Shown here piece by piece: positions 1 through 7,478 of a DNA stretch of 33,010 nt. Below the pieces are notes generated by a model. The model saw only the letters and a program-made list of their open reading frames with translations, was not told the origin of the DNA and made no database searches. The stretch's first letter is position 1. Each line of letters begins with the position of its first letter. The position numbers were made by a program, and so were the translations under genes. Source of the DNA: Pseudomonadota bacterium (lineage in GTDB: Bacteria; Myxococcota_A; Bradymonadia; Bradymonadales; GCA-2716585); assembly GCA_005804885.1 (NCBI GenBank), contig SYOX01000287.1, forward strand, positions 1-33,010, in the 5' to 3' direction.

Positions 1-111
1 CCGGTGGCTACGGCGGGGAGGACCCACCCGATCCCATCTCGAACTCGGAAGTTAAGCTCCCCAGCGCCGATGATACTGCAGTTTTCTGTGGGAAAGTAGG
101 TCGCCGCCGGA
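1..111 (+). rRNA. rrf: 5S ribosomal RNA
   Basis: This is the 5S rRNA of the large ribosomal subunit. The conserved loop text CCCGATCCCATCTCGAACTC followed by GGAAGTTAAGC is present at about 28-57, and the 3' part ends in AAAGTAGGTCGCCGCCGG. That end pairs with the 5' CCGGTGGCTACGGCG to close helix I. The gene probably starts one or two bases before the window, so the 5' end may be clipped. It is directly followed by a strong terminator, so it is the last gene of an rRNA operon whose 16S and 23S genes would lie to the left. Confidence 0.96.
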
Positions 112-119
112 ATCTCTTT

Positions 120-160
120 GAAGGCCCTTTGACTTCGCGTCGAAGGGCCTTCTTTGTTTC
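120..160 (+). terminator. rRNA operon intrinsic terminator
   Basis: A long stem joins GAAGGCCCTT (120-129) to AAGGGCCTTC (143-152) and continues inward as TGAC/GTCG around a TTCGC loop. It is followed by TCTTTGTTTC. It lies 9 bp after the 5S gene and fits a Rho-independent terminator. Confidence 0.9.
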
Positions 161-309
161 TTGCCCCCCTCCTGAAACCGCCGCGCCGCGCCTGCCCCTC
201 GACGCTTGACCATTTCCCCTCCTTGGGTCACGTCGTGGTCCTCGACGCCTGTATCTTTGCCCCCCCCCGCGATTCCTGGCCAAAGGCTTGCAAAGAAGCC
301 CGGCAGGTT

Positions 310-370
310 CCCGTTCTTCACGGGTCAATCCCCGCCAATGCGGGCTCGATGACCCATCGCAGGCGGGGAT
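310..370 (+). promoter_or_regulatory. Leader with mutually exclusive RNA helices upstream of the PHP-GT4 gene
   Basis: The stretch 161-492 has no credible gene. Inside it several helices compete. GGGTCA (322-327) can pair with TGACCC (350-355) and enclose CCCGC (331-335) paired with GCGGG (340-344). Alternatively ATCCCCGCC (328-336) pairs with GGCGGGGAT (362-370), which breaks the inner stem. A third small hairpin is CCCG (310-313) with CGGG (321-324). A further hairpin, CTGGAG/CTCCAG, lies at 426-445. The arrangement resembles a switching leader, but there is no U-tract and no known riboswitch class was recognised. The PHP-GT4 start codon is 122 bp downstream. Confidence 0.4.
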
Positions 371-492
371 GTTTCTGTCTGGTGGCTGCTTGAGTAGCCG
401 GTTGTTGGAGTAATGTTTGTCCACCCTGGAGTGTCGACGCTCCAGTTCATGAGGCCGCCTCCGAGGCACCCTCAAGATAGGAAGGAAGAGAG

Positions 493-2961
493 ATGATCAG
501 GACCCTTGGGCAAGTGAAGGCCGATCTGCATGTCCACTCACACTTCTCAGACAGCCCGAAGATCTACCTGTTGGCCAAGGCCGACTCGCGGGAGTGCTAC
601 ACCAGCCCTGAGGACGTCTACCGCCGCGCGATCTCCCGAGGGATGGATCTGGTGACCATCACCGATCACGACACCATCCTGGGCGCCCTCGAGATCGCCC
701 ACCACGGCCCTCATGTCTTCCTCTCCGAAGAGATCTCGGCCCGCTTCCCCGACAACGGCTGCATCGTCCACATCCTCGCCTTTGACATCACCGAGGCCCA
801 GCACGACGAGATCCAGCGGCTGCGCTACAACATCTACGATCTGGTCGACTACCTGCGGGCCGAGCGCATCGTCCACTCCCTGGCCCACCCCCTGAGCAGC
901 GTCAACGGCCGCCTGCGCCGCAGCCACATCGAGCAGTGCCTCCTGATGTTCAAGAACATCGAGCTGCTCAACGGCCCCCGCGACCCCTACCACCGCAAGG
1001 CCCTTGAGCAGATGCTCGGCGCCCTGACGCGCGAGAAGATGGAGCTTTGGGCCAACCAGTACGACATCCAGCCCATCGACTGGGATCCTGCCAAGGGCTA
1101 CACGGGCGGCAGCGACGACCACTCCGGGATCGCGATCGCCCGGGCCTACACCGCCTTCGAAGGGCCCGCCACCGTCCAGGGCCTCTTTGACGCCCTCCAC
1201 GAGCGCCGCACCGTGCCCGAGGGCGAGTTCATGACCCCCGTCAGCGCCGCCCACAACATCTACTCGGGCGTCGTCCAGTACTACGTCCACCGCAAGGAGC
1301 AGCGCGCCGACGACGGCATCTACCACCAGCTCTACAAGACGGTCGCGACCAAGGGCGCCGCGCTGGCCGAGATGGGCCCCCTGGATCAGCTCCTCAAGTC
1401 GCCCCTCGGGCGCCTGGTCATGTCGCTCCAGGAGGTGATGCTCGACACGCGCCTGCCGACCTGGCAGCGGATGCTGGAGGAAGGGGACAAGGAGTCCTTC
1501 CACCAGGAGATCAACGACATCGCCATGCGCGTGACCCGCAAGGCGCTCGCCGGGGTCACCACCGAGCTCGTCGACTCCGTCCAGCGCCTCGACCTCGACG
1601 GGATCATCCGGTGCGTGCCGGCCTTGCTCCAGATGCTGCTGCTCCACGCGCCCTACTACATCGGCTACCGCTACTTCTACCAGGATCGCCGCCGCTGTGA
1701 GGCCCTTCACGCGGCCATCGGGCTGGGCTATGAGGCGAAGGGGGAGCCCTCGGTGGCGATCTTCACCGACACGCTCGATGACGTCAACGGCGTCACCATC
1801 GGGCTCCGTCGGATGATCCGGGAGCTGCGCGGCCAGGGCAAGAAGGTCTTCCTCGTCGGCCTTCGCACCGAGGCGGTCGGCGCCGACGCCCAGAGCGTCG
1901 ACCAGTGGGCGGCCGAGGAGGGCGTCCAGGCGGTGGTCCGCTTCGAGCCGCTGTCGACCTTCATGCCCCCGGGCTACGACCACATGCCGCTCGGCTTCCC
2001 GCCCGTCCTTGAGATGATGCGGTGGTGCGTCGACAACGAGATCGACCTGATCCAGGCCTCGACCCCTGGCCCGGTGGGCCTCGGCGCGCTGGCGATCGCC
2101 AAGATGCTCAGCGCTCCCATCGTCGGCCACTACCACACCCAGGTGCCCGAGTACGCCGAGCGCCTGCTGGGCGACAAGACGATCGCCGATGTCGTGCGCG
2201 GCTACGTCTCGGCCTTCTACGGCGCCATGAGCAAGGTCATCGTGCCGAGCCGGGCCACCTACGACAACCTCGTCGCCATGGGGCTGCGCCCCGAGCGCCT
2301 CGAGATCCTCGCCCGAGGCGTGGACACCGACCGCTTCTCGCCCCAGTGGCGCAACACCGCGATCTGGCCCCGCTACGGGCTCAACGGCGTCACCAAGCTG
2401 CTCTACGTCGGCCGCGTCTCCAAGGAGAAGAACCTCGACACCCTCCTGTCCTCCTTCCAGTCGCTGCGCGCCCAGGGCGTCAAGGTCGAGCTGTGCATCG
2501 TCGGCGACGGCCCCTACCGCGAGCAGCTCGCGGCCAAGGGCGCCGACCTCGAAGGCGTCAGCTTCACGGGCTACGTCGGCGGCGAGGAGCTCTCGTCGAT
2601 CTTCGCCAGCTCGGATCTCTTTGTCTTCCCGAGCAACACCGACACCTTCGGCAACGTCGTCCTTGAGGCGCAGGCCTCCTCGCTGCCCGTCATCGTCACC
2701 GACGAGGGCGGCCCCGCCGAGCTGATGATCCCCGGCCGCACGGGCGTCATCGTCCCGAGCTCGAACAGCTCCGCCCTGACCGACGCCATCCGCCGGCTCG
2801 TCGAGGACGAGCCGCTGCGCTCATCGATGGGCGACGCCGCGCGCCGCCACGTCAGCAAGATGAGCCACGATCGCGCCGCCAACGCCCTCTGGAGCTTCTA
2901 CAGCGAGCAGATCGAGCTCGACCGCGTCCAGCGCGCCTCTCTCGTCAAGAACGGCATCTGA
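493..2961 (+). CDS. PHP-domain / GT4 glycosyltransferase fusion protein
   Basis: This is an 822-residue cytoplasmic protein with two catalytic modules. The N-terminal PHP phosphoesterase domain (about 8-260) has the full metal-ligand set: HxH at H13/H15, D58-H59-D60, E79, H93, H132 and SDDH at 207-210. PHP domains hydrolyse phosphoesters using two or three metal ions. The C-terminal half (about 415-810) is a GT-B fold family 4 glycosyltransferase. It shows TDTLDDVNGVT in the acceptor half, HYHTQVPEYAE, RGVDTDRF, LLYVGRVSKEKN from residue 637, and the donor-site block TDTFGNVVLEAQ. That block resembles SQD2/MgtA-type lipid glycosyltransferases. The middle (260-410) is helical and unassigned. 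The start is supported by GGAAG 6-10 bp upstream. The natural substrate is unknown; a sugar-phosphate or lipid acceptor is only an inference. Confidence 0.9.
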   Translation: MIRTLGQVKADLHVHSHFSDSPKIYLLAKADSRECYTSPEDVYRRAISRGMDLVTITDHDTILGALEIAHHGPHVFLSEEISARFPDNGCIVHILAFDITEAQHDEIQRLRYNIYDLVDYLRAERIVHSLAHPLSSVNGRLRRSHIEQCLLMFKNIELLNGPRDPYHRKALEQMLGALTREKMELWANQYDIQPIDWDPAKGYTGGSDDHSGIAIARAYTAFEGPATVQGLFDALHERRTVPEGEFMTPVSAAHNIYSGVVQYYVHRKEQRADDGIYHQLYKTVATKGAALAEMGPLDQLLKSPLGRLVMSLQEVMLDTRLPTWQRMLEEGDKESFHQEINDIAMRVTRKALAGVTTELVDSVQRLDLDGIIRCVPALLQMLLLHAPYYIGYRYFYQDRRRCEALHAAIGLGYEAKGEPSVAIFTDTLDDVNGVTIGLRRMIRELRGQGKKVFLVGLRTEAVGADAQSVDQWAAEEGVQAVVRFEPLSTFMPPGYDHMPLGFPPVLEMMRWCVDNEIDLIQASTPGPVGLGALAIAKMLSAPIVGHYHTQVPEYAERLLGDKTIADVVRGYVSAFYGAMSKVIVPSRATYDNLVAMGLRPERLEILARGVDTDRFSPQWRNTAIWPRYGLNGVTKLLYVGRVSKEKNLDTLLSSFQSLRAQGVKVELCIVGDGPYREQLAAKGADLEGVSFTGYVGGEELSSIFASSDLFVFPSNTDTFGNVVLEAQASSLPVIVTDEGGPAELMIPGRTGVIVPSSNSSALTDAIRRLVEDEPLRSSMGDAARRHVSKMSHDRAANALWSFYSEQIELDRVQRASLVKNGI

Positions 2962-2985
2962 GCCCTCGGTCAGGGTCCGCTCGCC

Positions 2986-3116
2986 GTGTCGTCCGCGGCG
3001 AGCTGGCCCTGGTCATCTCGCCGCGTCATCAGCGGCGAGCGCGCCCACGCCGCGTCGTCCGCGGCGAGCGCGCCCTCGCAGCGTCGTCAGTGGCGGGCAC
3101 GCCCTGGTCATCTCCC
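2986..3116 (+). repeat. Four imperfect tandem repeats after the PHP-GT4 gene
   Basis: Four units begin at 2986, 3023, 3052 and 3081. Each starts with a G(T/C)GTC(G/A)TC core followed by CGGCGAGC or a close variant. The spacings are 37, 29 and 29 bp. The first and last units share the extension CCCTGGTCATCTC, which the middle two lack. The array sits in the 366-bp gap between the PHP-GT4 gene and the next gene. It has no coding potential that I would trust. Confidence 0.6.
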
Positions 3117-3327
3117 CCTCTCCAGTCGCCTTCATCCCGATCGCTCAGGCCCCTCGCTCTTGCTCCCATCCAGGCTTGAATATCCCCAGTGCGTCGCCGT
3201 CTGAGGAGCCACGAGCGCAAGAACCGACCGGGGGCGGCTGATGAACTTGATTTTGCCCCCCGAAGTTCGGCACGCTGTTGAGCCACTGGGGTCCAGCCCT
3301 CACGATCTTTCAAAAGCGGAGAACTTC

Positions 3328-3933
3328 ATGAAGACTTCCACTTCCAACCAGCGCCCTGCCGCACTTCGTGCTCTCTTTGTTGCCATGGCCACGCTCTTTG
3401 GCCTCCTGTCGATGGTCGGGGCGGCTTCGGCCCAGAACAAGGCCTCCGACTGGGTCGCCGAGGACGCCAAGGGCAACAAGGTCAAGACGGCAGACTTCCG
3501 GGGCAAGGCGACGATGATCTTCATCAACCACCCCGAGCAGCGCGACGCGATGAAGCCCATCACCAAGGAGCTCGCGCTCAAGTACGGGCACAACCCCGCC
3601 GTGTCGCTGGTCACGATCGTGGACCTGCGGGACCTCGAGTTCTACAAGCGGCCCTTCGCCAACGACAAGATCGCCCAGGCGCAGGATCGGACGGTCAAGC
3701 GCATCCAGCAGATCCTCAAGGAGAACAACAAGCCCCCGATCCCTGGCCTGGCCCGCAAGCTCTACATGGTCCCGGACTTCGACGGGAAGATCATCGATCG
3801 CTACAACCACTGGGACACCAAGAAGAACGTCACCATCGTGCTGCTCAACAAGCAGGGCGACATCGTCGGCTCCTGGAAGGACACGCAGCTCGACAAGGTC
3901 TTCGAGGCCGTCGAGGCCACCCTCGCCCAGTAG
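3328..3933 (+). CDS. Secreted cysteine-free thioredoxin-fold protein
   Basis: This 201-residue protein is probably exported. The N-terminus has basic residues, a hydrophobic core and an AASAQ cleavage site, giving a Sec signal peptide of about 35 residues. The mature part reads like a peroxiredoxin/thioredoxin fold: DFRGKATMIFINHPEQ near the first strand, a central VSLVTIVDLRDLEFY segment, and VTIVLLNKQGDIVGSW at the C-terminal strand pair. There is no cysteine anywhere in the protein, so thiol redox chemistry is excluded; a binding or structural role is more likely. The start at 3328 is preferred over the upstream ATG at 3241 because it places the signal peptide at the N-terminus and has a CGGAG site about 7 bp upstream. 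A strong terminator follows, so it is probably monocistronic. Confidence 0.82.
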   Translation: MKTSTSNQRPAALRALFVAMATLFGLLSMVGAASAQNKASDWVAEDAKGNKVKTADFRGKATMIFINHPEQRDAMKPITKELALKYGHNPAVSLVTIVDLRDLEFYKRPFANDKIAQAQDRTVKRIQQILKENNKPPIPGLARKLYMVPDFDGKIIDRYNHWDTKKNVTIVLLNKQGDIVGSWKDTQLDKVFEAVEATLAQ

Positions 3934-3972
3934 TGGAGCCGGTTTGTCGCTGAGCGACTGGAGAGACACAAG

Positions 3973-4006
3973 ACCCCTCGGGCCATTCAGGTCCGAGGGG
4001 TTTTTT
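3973..4006 (+). terminator. Intrinsic terminator of the thioredoxin-fold gene
   Basis: ACCCCTCGG (3973-3981) pairs with CCGAGGGGT (3993-4001), the stem continues inward to an ATTCA loop, and a run of six T (4001-4006) follows. The 240 bp from here to the convergent gene at 4248 holds no gene that I can support. Confidence 0.92.
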
Positions 4007-4247
4007 GCCTCTGGGGCTCATCAGGGCGGCGGCGCGTGGTCGCCGTCAGGTGACCCTTCCCCCTCCTGGACCTCGTCGTGGTTGGCCTCGACGTCATAGG
4101 CATCCAAGCCCATCGAATGCACTGATCCTGGTCGATGCCGATGAACACGAGGCGCAGACGATTTGGGTCCCCGTTGAGCTTGACCGTCGAGATCCATCAT
4201 TGAGCCCCTTGTCATCGAGATCGAGCAGGGGGCGAATGGTTACGCCG

Positions 4248-5507
4248 TCAGTAGTCGATGATCCCGAGCCAGTTGAAGATCAGGTGCATGGGGCTCTGAC
4301 CCCACGGGGACTGGGCGACGAAGAGGGCGGTGAAGACGGAGAAGGCCAGCGCGGCTGAGGCCAGCGCCCAGGCGAGGCCGGAGCGGAGGCGCTCGACGGC
4401 GGGGACGAGGAGGACGAGCAGGAGCGGGGTGAGCCAGAAGAGCCAGCGGAAGCCCTGGGCGCCGCCGCCGTAATTGGCCGTCTTGAAGACGAACCAGGGC
4501 AGGGTGATGGCGAGGGTACCGGCCAGGACCCAGGCGAAGGTGGCGAAGGTGGCCTTGGGGTCGCGCAGGCCTCGGGCGAGGGTGATGGCCGAGAGGAGCC
4601 AGATGGGGGTGAGGCTGAAGATGCCGTGGTGGCCGATGAGGATGTTGAAGAAGTAGAAGGACTTGGGCTCGTTGAGGGTGTCGAAGCTCTGAGGGTTGAG
4701 CCAGTAGCTGCCGGGGTATTTGTAGTCGCCGATCATGTAGAAGGGCAGCAGAGATCCGTCGGTGGCGATGGCGTTGAGGATGAAGTGGGCCGCGAGCGGG
4801 ATGCAGGCCGCGGGCGCGGCCCAGGTCAGGGTCTTGCGGAGGCCGCTTTGGTGGGCCAGGGCGAGGAAGAGGAGGGCGGCTGCGGCGGCGGCGGGGAATT
4901 CAAAAGTGGGGGCCAGCCCGGCGAAGAAGCCTGCGGCGAGGAGGCGGTTGTGGGGGTGGCCTTTCTTGTGGGCGAGGAGGACGGCGTTGTAGACGGCGCC
5001 GAAGAGGGCGACCGAGGCCAGGGTGTGGTTGTTGATGATGACGGCGTAGCCGGCGACGTAGTTGCCGAAGGCGCCGGCGATCAGGCAGTAGCGGTAGGTC
5101 CAGCGGTCGTTGGTCAGGGTGTGCAGGAGGTTGGCCCAGCCCAGGACGAAGAGCAGGTAGGGGACGCCGAGGCACAGGATGGACAGGAGCTTGATGACGA
5201 TCCACTCGCCGTTGAGGAAGGTGCGGCCGGTGGCCTGCTTGATCGCGGCGTAGGCGACGGACATCAGGGCGGGCATCATGGGGGGCTTGGAGGCGTAGAG
5301 GTGGCCCCGGTGGCTGATCTTGTCGATGGTGTCGTAGCGAGAGGCCTCGATGCGCCATGTGCCGTAGTCGACGATGGCCTCGACGGTGGCGAGGCGGGCG
5401 CGGTCGTGGTGCCCGGTGCTCTCCCAGGAGCTCTGGATCAGGACGAAGAGGCAGGCCAGGGCGAAGACCCAGCGGGTGAAGCGATCTTTGGCGAGGCTCT
5501 CCAGCAT
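4248..5507 (-). CDS. Polytopic membrane protein, GT-C glycosyltransferase-like
   Basis: This 419-residue protein has roughly ten hydrophobic helices spread over its length. The N-terminal pattern is a first membrane helix, then a loop with HHDRARLATVEAIVDYGTW, then ASKPPMMPALMSVAYAAI. It resembles ArnT/GT39-type enzymes of the GT-C superfamily, where an acidic residue in the first periplasmic loop is catalytic and the KPP segment starts a membrane helix. Such enzymes move sugars from polyprenyl-phosphate carriers at the outer face of the inner membrane. No family-level assignment is certain. The Shine-Dalgarno signal upstream of 5507 is weak. It is divergent from the gene at 5683, with a 175-bp shared upstream region, and convergent with the gene at 3328. 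Confidence 0.75.
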   Translation of the reverse strand: MLESLAKDRFTRWVFALACLFVLIQSSWESTGHHDRARLATVEAIVDYGTWRIEASRYDTIDKISHRGHLYASKPPMMPALMSVAYAAIKQATGRTFLNGEWIVIKLLSILCLGVPYLLFVLGWANLLHTLTNDRWTYRYCLIAGAFGNYVAGYAVIINNHTLASVALFGAVYNAVLLAHKKGHPHNRLLAAGFFAGLAPTFEFPAAAAAALLFLALAHQSGLRKTLTWAAPAACIPLAAHFILNAIATDGSLLPFYMIGDYKYPGSYWLNPQSFDTLNEPKSFYFFNILIGHHGIFSLTPIWLLSAITLARGLRDPKATFATFAWVLAGTLAITLPWFVFKTANYGGGAQGFRWLFWLTPLLLVLLVPAVERLRSGLAWALASAALAFSVFTALFVAQSPWGQSPMHLIFNWLGIIDY

Positions 5508-5682
5508 GGGTGGCGCTCATCGGTGGGTTCAGAGCCAGGCGCTCTGGTATGCCACAGGGCGCGTCCGGGGACAACGCGCGCCGATGTTGCGGGCGCCAAG
5601 GTGCCTTGATATATCTTCTGGCGACCTCGCGAGCGGGCCCGTGTGGTGATTGTGTTTGTGGGCAGGTCGAGGTGAGACATAA

Positions 5683-7059
5683 ATGGGTAATCGGAGCGCG
5701 ATGATGAGCTTCCAGGATGTTGCTGTCGAGGTGTTGAGGTCGGTCGGTCGGCCGCTTCATTATAAGAAAATTACGGAGATCGCGATTCGCCGCGGTTTGT
5801 TGAGCCAGGTGGGCAAGACGCCGGGGTTGACGATGGGCAGCGAGCTCAACCAGGAGGCGAGGCGTTCGGATGGAGCGTCGGTCGTGGTGAGGACTCGCCC
5901 GGGCGTCTTCGCGTTGCGGGAGTGGGCGCTGGAGGTCGCCCCGATCGCGGTCGTGCCTGTGTTGGACGACGAGGACGACTTCGACGAGGACGACTCGATC
6001 GACGATAAGGGGGCGGGTGAGGCGCCGAGGGAGTCGGCGGTGGTCGCCGCCGAGGAGGACGAGGGCGAGGCCTTCGAATCTGAGGAGCGCCAGGCGGGCG
6101 GGCGTCGTCGAGGTCGTCGAGGCCGACGTCGCGGGGGGAGGTCCTCGGAGGGGCAGGCCCTTGAGCAAGCGCCGGCCCAGGCCGCAGCGCAGGCGCAGGA
6201 CAAGGTCGCCGCCCCTGCGGTCGAGCCCGTGCGGGTCAGGACGCGGCGTCAGCCTGTGGTGGCGGAGCCGGAGGTGGCCGTCGACGCGTCGCTCCAGGGG
6301 TTGACCTCAAGGGCCCTCGATGTGCTCAAGGGGCATGAGAAGCGGCCGATGGAGGCGTCCGAGCTGGCCGGGATGGTGGTCGACGAGGTGACGGCCAGCG
6401 TTCATGGGGTTGCGCCGGAGGCGCTGGTCAACAGCGCGCTGACCTTCGCCAACGAGGCGCGTGCCCGTTCGAGGCAGCGACCGCTCTTTGCGGGGTCTGG
6501 CGGCGGGGCCTGGGGGTTGACGGAGTGGAGCCTGTCCGATCAGGCCGTCACGCAGGAGGCCGAGCTGTCCAGGATCGCGCGCAGCCTCAAGGTGCAGGCC
6601 CAGGAGCGTCTGACGGCGGCGTTGCCGAAGATGTCGCGGGCGGGCCTGGAGCATCTGGCGTGGTCGTTGATGGAGCGGATGAGCGGGGTCGAGCCGACGG
6701 CTGGCTTGAGGCTCGACGGCGGCGATCTGCTGATCCTGACGGGCGCGGTTGGCTTTGATGAGGGCCGCGTCGGGCTCCTGGTGCGCTTCAACGACGCCGA
6801 GCTGAGCGCGTCCGGGGTCGAGGCGGTGGGCGAGGCCATCGGGGAGCTCGGCGTCCAGAGCGGGGCGGTCGTGGCGCTCGGCGGCGCGAGCGCCGAGGCG
6901 ATGTCCGCGGCGGAGGCGCTGGTGGGCGTGAAGCTCAACATCCTGGACGCCAGCGCCCTGGCAGGGCAGCTGGTGCGTCACGGCGTCGGCGTGCTCGCGT
7001 TCGAAGTTCCGGTGGTCATGACCGATGTTGCGCTGCTCAACGAGCTTGGCGAGCGCTAG
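5683..7059 (+). CDS. HARE-HTH protein with degenerate Mrr-like nuclease domain
   Basis: This is a 458-residue protein. Residues about 7-90 form a HARE-HTH winged helix (VAVEVLRSVGRPLHYKKI, RGLLSQVGKTPG, RTRPGVFALREW). The family links to chromatin-like and restriction contexts and is thought to sense DNA modification or discriminate DNA. Residues 90-240 are acidic and then Arg/Gly-rich (RRGRRGRRRGG), probably disordered and nucleic-acid binding. The C-terminal domain (about 305-440) follows the Mrr_cat layout: GLEHLAWSLMERMSG at 321, GGD at D348, and GVGVL near the end. The normal (Q/E)xK after the Asp is replaced by LVRF (366-369), so cleavage activity is doubtful. The start at 5683 has GAGGTG 6 bp upstream; ATGs at 5701 and 5704 are alternatives. 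It is 11 bp from the next gene, so an operon is likely. Confidence 0.82.
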   Translation: MGNRSAMMSFQDVAVEVLRSVGRPLHYKKITEIAIRRGLLSQVGKTPGLTMGSELNQEARRSDGASVVVRTRPGVFALREWALEVAPIAVVPVLDDEDDFDEDDSIDDKGAGEAPRESAVVAAEEDEGEAFESEERQAGGRRRGRRGRRRGGRSSEGQALEQAPAQAAAQAQDKVAAPAVEPVRVRTRRQPVVAEPEVAVDASLQGLTSRALDVLKGHEKRPMEASELAGMVVDEVTASVHGVAPEALVNSALTFANEARARSRQRPLFAGSGGGAWGLTEWSLSDQAVTQEAELSRIARSLKVQAQERLTAALPKMSRAGLEHLAWSLMERMSGVEPTAGLRLDGGDLLILTGAVGFDEGRVGLLVRFNDAELSASGVEAVGEAIGELGVQSGAVVALGGASAEAMSAAEALVGVKLNILDASALAGQLVRHGVGVLAFEVPVVMTDVALLNELGER

Positions 7060-7070
7060 AGGTGGCCTTG

Positions 7071-7478
7071 ATGCGGTGGCTCTGTGGGGTGCTCCTGTCG
7101 GTCCTGGTGGCGGTGTCCTGCGGGTGCGCGGGCCAGGGCGCGGACGAAGGGTCGCAGACGACGAGCGCGACGCCGCTGGATCTCGACGAGGCCGTCGTGG
7201 CGGATCTGGGTGGGGGGAGGAGCCCTCGCCATCGCTATCTGGTCAGGATCGGGGCGAAGGGCCGGTTGACCTTGCGGATGTCCTGGAACGATCAGGAGGG
7301 GGTCGATCGGGTGCTGATCCAGGGGGGGACGATCACGGACGCGGTCGTCGTGGACGCCCGGAACCAGCTCAAGATCGAGCCTTCGCTGGAGATCGCCCCG
7401 GGATATTATTACGTCGAGATCATCCCTGGTCGCGTCCCGGTGACCTACAACCTCGTCGCGCTCTTCGTGCGATCGTGA
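7071..7478 (+). CDS. Small lipoprotein of unknown function
   Basis: This 135-residue protein starts with a lipoprotein signal (MRWLCGVLLSVLVAVSC, probable lipidated Cys17). The mature part is short and beta-rich, with LTLRMSWND, IAPGYYYVEIIPG and VTYNLVALFV. It resembles a small jelly-roll or pre-peptidase C-terminal-like sandwich, but I cannot place it in a family. ATG 7071 is preferred over GTG 7062 because GAGGTG lies 6 bp upstream of it. Its stop TGA overlaps the GTG start of the next gene (GTGA at 7475-7478), so translation of the two is probably coupled. Confidence 0.75.
   Translation: MRWLCGVLLSVLVAVSCGCAGQGADEGSQTTSATPLDLDEAVVADLGGGRSPRHRYLVRIGAKGRLTLRMSWNDQEGVDRVLIQGGTITDAVVVDARNQLKIEPSLEIAPGYYYVEIIPGRVPVTYNLVALFVRS

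Noticed and set aside
547..2136. 529-residue open frame on the minus strand opposite the PHP-GT4 gene
   Set aside because: It is antisense to a gene with clear domains, has low-complexity Asp/Val/Gly-rich content and no domain; long open antisense frames are expected at this GC content.
4204..4233. Hairpin GCCCC...GGGGC as terminator for the minus-strand membrane gene
   Set aside because: The loop is long and no T-run follows on the minus strand, so it was not listed as a feature.
4626..5609. 327-residue plus-strand open frame opposite the membrane protein
   Set aside because: Gly/Glu/Val-rich shadow; the minus strand encodes regular membrane helices.
7025..7474. N-terminal extension of the propeller gene in the same frame
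   Set aside because: It overlaps two other genes; the lipoprotein signal begins at GTG 7475, which overlaps the previous stop.
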